NCBI GenBank assembly: GCA_025934635.1 | Contig: JAICWX010000043.1 | Coordinates: forward strand, 1-41,424 | Origin: Streptosporangiaceae bacterium | GTDB taxonomy: Bacteria > Actinomycetota > Actinomycetes > Streptosporangiales > Streptosporangiaceae | Direction of reading: 5' to 3' | DNA: 41,424 bases | Shown here: in pieces, positions 31,913-39,779 of the stretch | How the letters are laid out: every line of letters begins with the position of its first letter | How positions within the stretch are numbered: the stretch's first letter is position 1 | Notes under the pieces: model-generated | Seen by the model: only the letters and a program-made list of their open reading frames with translations | Database searches by the model: none | What the model was told of the DNA's origin: nothing | Position numbers and translations under genes: made by a program

Positions 31913-34726
31913 ATGGACGGTCCGGAGGATCACGGCGAACCTGTAGCGATCATCGGTGTAGCGTGCCGCTTCCCTGGCGCGCGCGATCCTGCCGAATTCC
32001 ACGACCTTGCCGTGACCGGACGGCGGATGTTCCAGCCGGCGGCGGCCCTGCCCGGGCGCCCGCTGCGGGCGGCGCTGCTCGACGACTGGACCGTCCCGCC
32101 GGATACGCACAGTGACTATTTCGGCGCGGCGCAGCCCGGCCACGGGCAGCTGGATCCGGGTCCGGTGCTGAAGCTGGCCACCGAGATGGCCGCGCTGGCC
32201 CTGACTGACGCGGGCCTGCGCGAGGCGGCCGGGAACAGCCGGACCGGGCTGATCATCGCGAGCTCGGTACCGGGCTTGTCCGATCTGGTCAGCGGCCAGC
32301 TCGGGCTGGCCGCGAGCGGGCCGTACCCGCAGGCGGCGAGCACGTCCTCGCTGCACGCGGTGACGGCCGCGGCCGCCGCGCTGCAGGCCCGCCAGATCGA
32401 CCTCGCGATCGCCGGCGGGGCGGAGCTCGGCCTGGACCCGGTCTGGCTGGCGCTGCAGGCCCGGGCGGGCACGCTGGGCACCGACGAGATGCGCGTGTAC
32501 GCGGCCGACCCGGCCGGGCTGCTGCCCGGCGACGGCTGCGGCGTGGTGATCTTGGTCCGCGCGGCCGACGCGCGGGCAGCGGGGGTGCCGGTCTACGCGG
32601 AGATCGCGGGCTGGAGCACCGTGCCCGCCGGTCCCCCGGAGCTGTCCGGGCCGGCCCTTGAGCAGGCATACCGGCGGGCCGGGGCCGATCCGGCGGACAT
32701 CCAGTACATCGAGGGCCAGGGCACCGGGACGGCCGCCGGGGATGCGACCGAACTCGTCGCGTTCACGCAGCTCAGGCGGGGCATGGGGGCCTCGGGGAGG
32801 ACAGCGGCGCTGGGCGCGGCGTCGACGGGCATCGGCTACGCCCGGGCCGCCGCGGGCATCGCCAGCCTGATCAGGACGGCGGTGGCGATGGCGGCGGGAA
32901 CGATCCCGCCCGGTCCCGGCGGCGGGCGGCCGCATCCGCTCATCGTCTCGGGCGAAGCACGGCTGCGGCTGCCTGTCCGGCCGGAGCCCTGGCCGGACGG
33001 CGACGCGGGCGCGGCGGGGTCCGCCGGAGCTACCGGATCCGCGGGACCTGCGGGGTCTGGGTGGGCGCGGCTCGCCGCGGTGAACTCGCTCGGCACGGCC
33101 GACCCGGCGGTCCTGGCGGGGCACGCCGGCCTGGGGGACGCCGAGGGGATCCACCTCGTGCTCCGCCGGGAGGGCGAGGGCGACCGCTGGGCCGGGCGGC
33201 GGCGCCGGGCGGCCCATGCGGGTGCCCAGCCAACGGCGGCCCAGGAAGCTGCGATGCAGGAACCGGTGACGGTCGGGAGGCATACGGCGGCGCGCGGCGC
33301 GACCGCGCTGGGCGGGGCGGGACAGCCGCAGGTTCCCGCGCTGGAGATCCGGCCGGAACAGCCGCGGATTCCCGCAGCGGAGGAACAGCGGCGGGTTGCC
33401 GCACCGGAGGTGCGGGAGGAGGCCGGGCAGCCGCGGGTGTTCGTGCTGCGCGGCGGGGATCCGGGGACGCTGGCCGGGCAGCTCGATGTGATTGCAGCCA
33501 GCGCGCCGGCCCTCTCGGACGACGGGCTCGAGGAGCTCGCCCGGCGGCTGGCCGTGAGCGCGCTGGGGACCGGGGATCACCCGGACCCGCTGCGGGTCGC
33601 GCTGACCGCGGCCAGCCCGCGCCAGCTGGCGGAGCAGGCCGGGAAGGCGGCCCGGCTGCTCCGGGCGAGCGGCCCGCAGGCCGGCCTGGCCGGCGGGCCG
33701 GATATGCGCATCTCGGCCGGCGCCTGCGGCGCGGTGGTGGTGCTGTTCCCGGGCACGGCCGAATCACCCGCCGGGCAGCCCGCCCTGCTCGCCGCCTCAC
33801 TCGAGGCCCTGGACACCCTGGACGCGTTCGGTGTCAGGCCGACCACGGGGGTGGGCTACGGCCTGGCCGAGATCACCGGACTGGCCTGGGCCGGCTGCAT
33901 CCCCGCGGCCGAGGCGGCGCGCCTGGTGGCGCAGTGCGGCCAGGTGCTGCGGGCCTGCGCCTGCGGGACGGCGGCGATGGCCCGGGTCACGGCCGGGGAG
34001 GACGTGGCCCGCGCGCTGGCCGCGCCCGGCCGCCTGCATATCGCGGCCTATGAGGGACTCAGGACGCACGTGCTGGCGGGATCTACCGCCGGCGTACGCG
34101 AACTGGCCCGGCGGGCCGGGCTGCTCAAGGTAGAGGTCGAGATCCTCGACAGCGCCGCCGCGATGCACTCCCCCGGCATGGCCCGGTGCGCCGCACCGCT
34201 GCGGAGCGTCCTCGCGGCCACCAGCTTCGCGCCGCCGCGGCGGCGGCTGGTCTCCACCATCACCGGCCGCCTGGTCACCGCCGAGGACGACCTGGCCTGG
34301 CTGCTGGCCGCGCAGGTCACCCGCCCGGTGCTGTTCGCCCAGGCGATGGCGCAGGCGGCCGCGGCGGCCGACCTGGTCGTGATCGCCGGGCCGGACGCCG
34401 GGCTGGGCGGCCGCGCCGCCGAGTGCGGCGTGCCCGCCGTGGCGATCCCGGCCGTCCGCGGGGTGGCGGGAACACCCGGGGAGCATGGAGTCCTGGGGGC
34501 TCACGGGGCCAACGGGGCCCTCGGGACTCACGGGGTCCGGCCCGGGCCCGACCAGGTTGCCCTGGCCCAGGCCGTCGCCGCGCTGTTCGCCGCCGGGGCG
34601 ATCACCGACCTGGCGCCGTACCTGGGCCAGGCCCGGCCTACCCGGTCCGGCGGCACGCTGGCCAGCCGGACCGTGCCGCGGATGCGGACGGCGGAGCCGC
34701 TCGCCCCCGCGCGTCCGGCCGGTTAG
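31913..34726 (+). CDS. KS-AT polyketide synthase-like protein without catalytic residues
   Basis: 937 residues. The N-terminal beta-ketoacyl synthase fold starts EPVAIIGVACRFPGARDP. The expected catalytic Cys (TACSSSL) is Ser143 in QAASTSSLHA, the first His (EAHGTGT) is Gln269 in IEGQGTGTAAGD, and the second His (NIGHTEAAAG) is Tyr309 in GIGYARAAAG. A disordered Ala/Gly/Glu-rich linker (about 370-500) leads to an acyltransferase-like region. There the nucleophile motif GHSLGE is GYGLAE (Gly650 for Ser), while His752 (AAMHSPGM) remains. No ACP, KR or other module follows. The protein therefore cannot condense or load acyl groups in the usual way. A binding or scaffold role is possible. A GGAGGG site is close to the ATG. 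Confidence 0.85.
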   Translation: MDGPEDHGEPVAIIGVACRFPGARDPAEFHDLAVTGRRMFQPAAALPGRPLRAALLDDWTVPPDTHSDYFGAAQPGHGQLDPGPVLKLATEMAALALTDAGLREAAGNSRTGLIIASSVPGLSDLVSGQLGLAASGPYPQAASTSSLHAVTAAAAALQARQIDLAIAGGAELGLDPVWLALQARAGTLGTDEMRVYAADPAGLLPGDGCGVVILVRAADARAAGVPVYAEIAGWSTVPAGPPELSGPALEQAYRRAGADPADIQYIEGQGTGTAAGDATELVAFTQLRRGMGASGRTAALGAASTGIGYARAAAGIASLIRTAVAMAAGTIPPGPGGGRPHPLIVSGEARLRLPVRPEPWPDGDAGAAGSAGATGSAGPAGSGWARLAAVNSLGTADPAVLAGHAGLGDAEGIHLVLRREGEGDRWAGRRRRAAHAGAQPTAAQEAAMQEPVTVGRHTAARGATALGGAGQPQVPALEIRPEQPRIPAAEEQRRVAAPEVREEAGQPRVFVLRGGDPGTLAGQLDVIAASAPALSDDGLEELARRLAVSALGTGDHPDPLRVALTAASPRQLAEQAGKAARLLRASGPQAGLAGGPDMRISAGACGAVVVLFPGTAESPAGQPALLAASLEALDTLDAFGVRPTTGVGYGLAEITGLAWAGCIPAAEAARLVAQCGQVLRACACGTAAMARVTAGEDVARALAAPGRLHIAAYEGLRTHVLAGSTAGVRELARRAGLLKVEVEILDSAAAMHSPGMARCAAPLRSVLAATSFAPPRRRLVSTITGRLVTAEDDLAWLLAAQVTRPVLFAQAMAQAAAAADLVVIAGPDAGLGGRAAECGVPAVAIPAVRGVAGTPGEHGVLGAHGANGALGTHGVRPGPDQVALAQAVAALFAAGAITDLAPYLGQARPTRSGGTLASRTVPRMRTAEPLAPARPAG

Positions 34727-34820
34727 CCCGCGGTCCGGCTGGTTAGCCGGCGGTCTGGTTGGTTAGCCGGCGGTCTGGTTGGTTAGCCGGCGGTCTGGTT
34801 GGTTAGCCGGCGGTCTGGCT
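34721..34820. repeat. 20-bp tandem repeat, five units, across two convergent stop codons
   Basis: GGTTAGCCGGCGGTCTGGTT repeats with exact 20-bp period at 34741, 34761, 34781 and 34801, with a diverged unit at 34721. Every unit carries a TAG on the plus strand and a TAA on the minus strand. The first unit supplies the KS-AT stop and the last the tmsB stop. Confidence 0.95.
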
Positions 34821-36131
34821 GGCCGACGAGCGCGGCGCATGACCGTTCGACTGGTTGACCGCGAACACCCGGGGCTGCTCCCAGTCCGGTCGCAGCGGCA
34901 TGCCCGAGGCGCCGTCGGCCGCCAGCCGCACGCCCAGCACCTGGTGCAGCTCGATGTGGTTGCGGTCGAATCCCAGCCGGGAGCCGGCCATGTACAGCCG
35001 CCACACCCGGGCGGTGCCCAGGCCGACCTCCCGGACCGCCTCGTTCCAGTGCGCGTCCAGGTTGTCGCCCCAGGCCTTCAGGGTCTTGGCGTAGTGCTCG
35101 CGCAGGTTTTCCTCGTGCCTGACCTCGAAGCCGGTGTCGTGCATGAGCGAGATCAGGTAGCCGGGGCCCTCGAGTTCCCCGTCGGGGAAGACGTACCGGT
35201 TGATGAACCCGTTCTTGCGGATGGGAGGCTCGATGTCGTTCGGCCGGGTGATGCAGTGGTTGAGCATGCGCCCGCCGACCTTGAGCTTGCTGTACAGGAA
35301 GGGGAAGTACGAGGGCAGGTTCCGCTTGCCGATGTGCTCGGTCAGCCCGATGGAGCTGACCGCGTCGAAACCGGTCTCCGGCACGTCGCGGTAGTCCATG
35401 TGCCGGACTTCGGCCAGCTTGGACAGGCCCTCCCGATCGATCGCGGCCTGCGCCCACGCCGCCTGCTGGGCGGACAGCGTGACGCCGAGCGCCTTGACGC
35501 CGTACTCGCGCGCGGCGTGCATCACCATGCCGCCCCAGCCGCAGCCGACGTCAAGCAGCCGCATGCCCTCGCTGAGCCCGAGCTTGCGGGCGACCAGGTC
35601 GAACTTGTTGGCCTGCGCCTCTTCCAGGGTCGCGTTCTCGCTCGGGTAGCAGGCGCAGGTATAGGCCATCGACGGGCCGAGCACCCACTCGTAGAACTGG
35701 TTGGACACGTCGTAGTGATGCGAGATCGCCTTGGCGTCGCGGGTCTTGGAATGCAGCCGCCCGGCCAGCCAGCGGCGGCTCAGCACGACCTCCTGCGGTG
35801 GCGGCGCCATCCGGTGCACCAGCAGCCGGGGGCCGCCGAGGGCCTGCAGCAGCTTCAGCTTCTCGCCGATGCTGATACCGATGGCCTGTGCCTTCGTCAT
35901 CCTGGCGAGGGCCTCGTACATGTCGCCCTCGACGTCGAGCTGGCCGGACACGTAGGCCCGGGCCAGTCCGAGTCCTCCCGGGGCCTGGGCCAGATAGGCC
36001 ACGGCGGCCGGCGAGCGGACCGTGATCTTTATCGGTGCCCCGGGTGCCCCGGCGTGACTTCCGTCGTAAGCCACGAACTCCACCGGGGCTTCGGGCCCCG
36101 CGAACGACTCGAACACCTCAGCCAGTGCCAT
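34803..36131 (-). CDS. tmsB: SAM-dependent fatty-acid methyltransferase for 10-methyl fatty acids (TmsB/BfaB-like)
   Basis: 442 residues of the cyclopropane-fatty-acyl-phospholipid synthase family. The SAM-binding motif is LLDVGCGWGGMVMHAA, after AISHHYDVSNQFYEWVLGPS and AYTCACYPSENATLEEAQ, all characteristic of the family. With the flavoprotein encoded immediately upstream (18-bp gap), it most likely methylates oleoyl chains on phospholipid to a 10-methylene product. The plain cyclopropane synthase alternative is less likely because of this pairing. It starts MALAEVFESFAG with a GGAAGGA site. Confidence 0.85.
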   Translation of the reverse strand: MALAEVFESFAGPEAPVEFVAYDGSHAGAPGAPIKITVRSPAAVAYLAQAPGGLGLARAYVSGQLDVEGDMYEALARMTKAQAIGISIGEKLKLLQALGGPRLLVHRMAPPPQEVVLSRRWLAGRLHSKTRDAKAISHHYDVSNQFYEWVLGPSMAYTCACYPSENATLEEAQANKFDLVARKLGLSEGMRLLDVGCGWGGMVMHAAREYGVKALGVTLSAQQAAWAQAAIDREGLSKLAEVRHMDYRDVPETGFDAVSSIGLTEHIGKRNLPSYFPFLYSKLKVGGRMLNHCITRPNDIEPPIRKNGFINRYVFPDGELEGPGYLISLMHDTGFEVRHEENLREHYAKTLKAWGDNLDAHWNEAVREVGLGTARVWRLYMAGSRLGFDRNHIELHQVLGVRLAADGASGMPLRPDWEQPRVFAVNQSNGHAPRSSASQTAG

Positions 36132-36149
36132 CGCATCCGTTCCTTCCGG

Positions 36150-37544
36150 TCAGCGTCCCCTGACGCATTTCTCGTACAGGCCGAGAAGTCGGCCCTCGCC
36201 GTCATAGGCATGCTTAAGGGCGCGGTACGCCTCGCCGTTGTAACGCTCGTAGAACTCGTCCTCGGCGTAGAACGACTCGGAGTACAGCGACTTGTGCCCG
36301 CCCAGCTTGGCCACCTCGTCCTCGATGAGGCGGTTGTAGTAGCCGTCCGCCGGGCCGTTGAGACCGGCCGGCAGCGGCACGGTCCCCCAGAACCCGAAGT
36401 TCACGTACACCTCGCCGGGCTGGAGCGGGTACAGGGGCCAGGAGCGCTCGCCGCGCAGCCGCAGCGGGCACATCCACACCGGACTCATTCCCACATCTTC
36501 CTGGAAGAATCGTAGGAAATCGGCACCACGTTCGACCGGGATCTCGACATCCTGTATGACCGCCTCCCGGGCCGGGAGGTGGCGCCGGGCATCGATGCGG
36601 CCGGAAAGGTTATAGGTGCGATCCAGGGCGACCAGCCGGCGGTAGACGTCCGAGCGCCGGTAACGGCGCGGCCAGAATCTCCTGACCATGGGCTTCTGGA
36701 CGCCGAAGGGGCGTGAGCACCAGAACCAGTCGGTGTCCCAGCGCCACAGGTAGTCCCTGATAGCGAGGAAGTCTTCCCGGTCGCGCCGGACCGACTGGTA
36801 GTAGATCTGCTGGCCGGTATAGTCGCTGCGCCACGGGGCCACGTCGCTGAACGCGCCGACGGTGAGGTAGAGCTCGCCCGGCCCGAACGCGGTCCCGTCG
36901 ACGAAATCGGCCTGGTGACCGCGGTAGCTGCCCTCGGCGGCGATCTGGCTGATGGCCTCCATGCAGGCTTCGGCGGTGTCGAACGGGAAGTGGCGCAGGT
37001 GCACGTACGGCCGGACCGGCTCGAGCTCGATGGTGAGCGAGAGACTGTAGCCCAGCGTCCCGTAGGAGTTCGGGAAGCCGCGGAACAGGTCGGCGTGCTC
37101 GTTGTCGGCGGTCGCGCGGACGACCCGGCCGTCACCGGTCAGGATCTCCATCTCGGTGACCGACTCGTGCGGCATGCCGCTGCGCAGCGAGGTGGACTCG
37201 ATGCCGAGCCCGGTGACCGCGCCGCCGAGGGTGATCGTCTTGAGCTGGGGCACCACCAGCGGCATCAGCTGGTGCGGCAGCGTCGCGTCGCAGAGGTCCT
37301 CGTAGGTGGTCATGCCGCCGACCCGGGCCGTCCGGGCGGCGGGGTCGACACTCAGCACGTGGCCGAAGGCGGAAACGTCCAGCAGGACCGGGCCGGGGCC
37401 GCCGGAGGCCTCGCGGAACCTGAACAGGTTGGAGGTACGCTTGGCCAGCCGTACCGGCGCGCCCGGCGGCGCGGCCGCGTAGGCCTCACGCAGCCGGGCT
37501 ACCGCGGCCTCGTGCTCGCCGTTGGTCGTGCGGACATCCAGCAT
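36150..37544 (-). CDS. tmsA: FAD-dependent reductase for 10-methyl fatty acids (TmsA/BfaA-like)
   Basis: 464 residues from the ATG at 37544 (GGAAGG 6 bp upstream; an ATG at 37550 abuts that site and is less likely). A PCMH-type FAD domain is clear in ARVGGMTTYEDLCDATLPHQ and TITLGGAVTGLGIESTSLRS. The C-terminal half contains GQQIYYQSVRRDREDFLAIR and WFWCSRPFGVQKP as in TmsA-like proteins. It should reduce the 10-methylene intermediate made by TmsB to 10-methyl (tuberculostearic-type) acids. No tmsC-like third gene is adjacent. Confidence 0.83.
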   Translation of the reverse strand: MLDVRTTNGEHEAAVARLREAYAAAPPGAPVRLAKRTSNLFRFREASGGPGPVLLDVSAFGHVLSVDPAARTARVGGMTTYEDLCDATLPHQLMPLVVPQLKTITLGGAVTGLGIESTSLRSGMPHESVTEMEILTGDGRVVRATADNEHADLFRGFPNSYGTLGYSLSLTIELEPVRPYVHLRHFPFDTAEACMEAISQIAAEGSYRGHQADFVDGTAFGPGELYLTVGAFSDVAPWRSDYTGQQIYYQSVRRDREDFLAIRDYLWRWDTDWFWCSRPFGVQKPMVRRFWPRRYRRSDVYRRLVALDRTYNLSGRIDARRHLPAREAVIQDVEIPVERGADFLRFFQEDVGMSPVWMCPLRLRGERSWPLYPLQPGEVYVNFGFWGTVPLPAGLNGPADGYYNRLIEDEVAKLGGHKSLYSESFYAEDEFYERYNGEAYRALKHAYDGEGRLLGLYEKCVRGR

Positions 37545-37699
37545 GGGCATCCTTCCGGTAAAGGGCTGTCACCCATTATGGAAACGGCCGACGGCGGACA
37601 AACGGGCGGGTTTCACACTAATGGCGAACATCTCCGGCAGTGTATACGGGCGCAAAGCGGCTCCTGTGCCACCGTCACCTCCTGGGTATTTCCCTGACC

Positions 37700-37880
37700 T
37701 CACGGTTCGCATGCCTGGTCCGGGTCGTGGACATCGGGGTCCAGGCCGTGGTTATCGGCCTCGGCGTGGCGGGCGGCCATCGCCTGCGGAGGGATCGGCA
37801 GGCGGCCGGCGACGCCGGCGTCCCGGCTGCGATCATCCGCTACGGCATTAACGCCATGCAGCACTACGGTCCGTAGCCGT
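37700..37880 (-). pseudogene. Degenerate duplicate of the 3' end of a DUF4192 gene
   Basis: Read on the minus strand, this segment resembles the end of the intact DUF4192 gene at 39780. Matches include CCGGGACGCCG, the CATGGCG region and the terminal DPD..ACEP-stop (here HDPDQACEP then TGA at 37700). The intact copy reads QVITAGTPPSLARLP where this one reads RMIAAGTPASP and then shifts frame. A TAG interrupts the frame near 37875. The rest of the gene is absent. It is a truncated, frameshifted copy, probably an old duplication remnant. Confidence 0.65.
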
Positions 37881-37950
37881 ATTGACGCAAGTACATAAGA
37901 CCAGGCCAGAGAACTGCTCCTCCAGTCGTTACGGAGTAACGCGCGAAGGC

Positions 37951-38199
37951 TCAGGTGCGGTCACCAGCGACGAAGGATCCTCGCCTGATGCGAGTCTCGA
38001 CGATGCCCTGGTCGCGCAGCAAGGCTACGGCGCGGCGCGCGGTGGACCGGGAAATCTCGTACTCGTCGATCAGCGTGGACTCGGACGGGATCATCTGACC
38101 GGGACGGAACTCACCCGCCTGGATACGCGCAGCAATATCGGCGGCCACCTGCTCGTACGGGAACTCTTTCGCAGTGGGGTCGATAGCACGCCTGGTCAC
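37951..38199 (-). CDS. Small GntR-family regulator (DNA-binding domain only)
   Basis: 82 residues from a GTG. It is a GntR winged helix: YEQVAADIAARIQAGEFRPG, then QMIPSESTLIDEYEISRSTA and RRAVALLRDQGIVETRIRRG. It stops right after the wing, so no effector domain is present; such short GntR proteins are common in actinomycetes. A partial palindrome TGTACTAGTGCA about 10 bp upstream may be its operator. It is divergent from the small gene at 38326. Confidence 0.85.
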   Translation of the reverse strand: MTRRAIDPTAKEFPYEQVAADIAARIQAGEFRPGQMIPSESTLIDEYEISRSTARRAVALLRDQGIVETRIRRGSFVAGDRT

Positions 38200-38237
38200 G
38201 GCATGAATGTACTAGTGCAAGATCATCTTCAGACGAG

Positions 38238-38287
38238 ACGAGTTAAGGCGTAATAAGACGTGACGTGAGCAGACGTAACGAGTTAAG
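38238..38287. repeat. Direct repeat ACGAGTTAAG, 40 bp apart
   Basis: ACGAGTTAAG occurs at 38238-38247 and 38278-38287 in the divergent promoter region between the GntR gene and the 77-residue gene. It could be a regulator half-site pair. Confidence 0.45.
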
Positions 38288-38325
38288 CTCGAAGGGTGGT
38301 GAAAACGGCCCCGGAGGGACCAAAC

Positions 38326-38559
38326 GTGACCGTCAGCAAGCAGCAGGGCACCCCACAGCCGCCGCACGCCGTGGGCACACTCACCACGAGCGAGCTGACC
38401 GACTATAAGAAGAGGCTAGAGAGAGCGCTCGGCGACAAGACCATCAGCAATGCGCCTGTCGCAGCCACTCTCCGGGCGAAACTTGCCGAGGTAATAGAGG
38501 AAGAGGCGGAGCGGGAGCGGCACAGGAATCACGGCCAGCGCTGGCCGATAAGGAACTAG
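38326..38559 (+). CDS. Small conserved-looking protein of unknown function
   Basis: 77 residues from the GTG at 38326, with GGAGG 8 bp upstream; a GTG at 38296 would add 10 residues. The sequence HAVGTLTTSELTDYKKRLER, then a charged helix (TLRAKLAEVIEEEAERERHR), predicts a short helical protein. I recall similar proteins beside small GntR genes in actinomycetes but know no function. Confidence 0.6.
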   Translation: MTVSKQQGTPQPPHAVGTLTTSELTDYKKRLERALGDKTISNAPVAATLRAKLAEVIEEEAERERHRNHGQRWPIRN

Positions 38560-38670
38560 GAGAAGCCCCGGCCTCATCGCCAGCGCGCCGGCTTTATCCC
38601 GGTTGCGCGCCGCGTCGCCGGTGTGCGATCGTTTCCAGTGATCGTGATCCATCGGCAGGAGGTGAGTCCC

Positions 38671-38730
38671 ATGAACGCAGTATCCGCAGTGGGTGCTCCC
38701 CTGCAGTCCACGATCGCACGACTGAGGTAG
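38671..38730 (+). CDS. 19-codon reading frame with perfect ribosome site, upstream of patatin gene
   Basis: AGGAGGTGA (38657-38665) precedes an ATG frame for MNAVSAVGAPLQSTIARLR ending in TAG. The frame contains GGGTGCTCCC (38691-38700), which can pair with GGGAGCGCCC (38739-38748, one G-U). That element can instead pair through GGGAGC with GCTCCC (38771-38776), directly before the patatin ATG. This arrangement suggests a leader peptide that controls translation downstream. Confidence 0.5.
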   Translation: MNAVSAVGAPLQSTIARLR

Positions 38731-38777
38731 TCGCTACCGGGAGCGCCCGCCAGGCACTTCGCGAAAGGCGGCTCCCC

Positions 38778-39770
38778 ATGAACACGACACCTTCTTCAAC
38801 TCCGCATTCCTCCCCGGCCGCGGCCTCCGGCCGGCCGGGTGCCGGCCAGGATCAGCCGCAGATCGACGCCACCGGGCGGGTGCCCGCCGCGGGCGAGCGA
38901 GCGCTGGTCCTTCATGGTGGCGGATCGGCAGGCAATGCCTGGGAGATCGGCGTCGTCGCCGGCCTGTTCGATGCCGGCCTGGATGTGACCGAGGCTGATC
39001 TGATCGTCGGGACGTCGGCTGGATCGACGGCCGCGGCCCAGATCACTAGCGCGACCCCGGCCGAATTGCTTGCCGCCGTCCTTGACGCTGCGCCCCGGCA
39101 ACGGACTGATCCGGCCGGATCCGGCGGTGGGCGCCCTCCCATCGCGCCGGTGGCCGACCACATGGAGAGAACGAGCCGGATCATTGCCGCCGCTGAGGAT
39201 GCCGCCGATATGCGCCGCAAAATGGGTGCGGCGGCGCTCGAACTGGATGCGGCGTCGGACGGCTCCTGGCAACCGCGGTGGCGCACTACGGTCGCCGCCC
39301 GGCTGCCCAGTCAGCGCTGGCCGGAACGGACGGTGCTGATCACGGCGGTCGATGCTCATACCGGTGAACCGGTCGTGTTCGACCGCCACAGCGGAGTCGA
39401 CCTGGCGGACGCCGTCGCCGCCAGCTGTGCCAGCGGCCTTCCCTACGGCATCGGCGGCAACCGGTACATCGACGGCGGCTACCGGCGCAACGAGAATGCC
39501 GATCTGGCGGCCGGATACGGGCGGGTGCTGGTGCTGTCGCCTTTCGGCGGCAGATCACGGCATCCGCTGGAGTGGGGCATGCAGCTGGCAGCGCAGGTCG
39601 ACGAACTGCGCGCCCGCGGCAGCAACGTCGAGACGATCTTTCCGGATGGCAATTCACGCAACGCGTTCGGTGTCAACATGATGGATCCGTCGACTCGCCC
39701 GCCCGCCGCTCGAGCTGGTTACGACCAAGGCAGGGCTCTTGCGGCGCAGCTTGCCGAATTCTGGCGCTGA
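38778..39770 (+). CDS. Patatin-like phospholipase
   Basis: 330 residues. The oxyanion motif is LVLHGGGSAGNAWEIGVVAG, the nucleophile elbow is DLIVGTSAGSTAAA (GTSAGS) near residue 79, and the dyad Asp is in YIDGGYRRNENADLA. These are all features of patatin-like serine acyl hydrolases acting on lipids. There is no signal peptide; the first 40 residues are Ser/Pro/Ala-rich and probably disordered. It follows the 19-codon frame by 47 bp and converges with the DUF4192 gene. Confidence 0.9.
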   Translation: MNTTPSSTPHSSPAAASGRPGAGQDQPQIDATGRVPAAGERALVLHGGGSAGNAWEIGVVAGLFDAGLDVTEADLIVGTSAGSTAAAQITSATPAELLAAVLDAAPRQRTDPAGSGGGRPPIAPVADHMERTSRIIAAAEDAADMRRKMGAAALELDAASDGSWQPRWRTTVAARLPSQRWPERTVLITAVDAHTGEPVVFDRHSGVDLADAVAASCASGLPYGIGGNRYIDGGYRRNENADLAAGYGRVLVLSPFGGRSRHPLEWGMQLAAQVDELRARGSNVETIFPDGNSRNAFGVNMMDPSTRPPAARAGYDQGRALAAQLAEFWR

Positions 39771-39779
39771 CGCCAGACG

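Noticed and set aside
37522..37876. Two plus-strand frames of 78 and 109 codons
   Set aside because: They are antisense to the DUF4192 gene remnant and have no domain or ribosome site.
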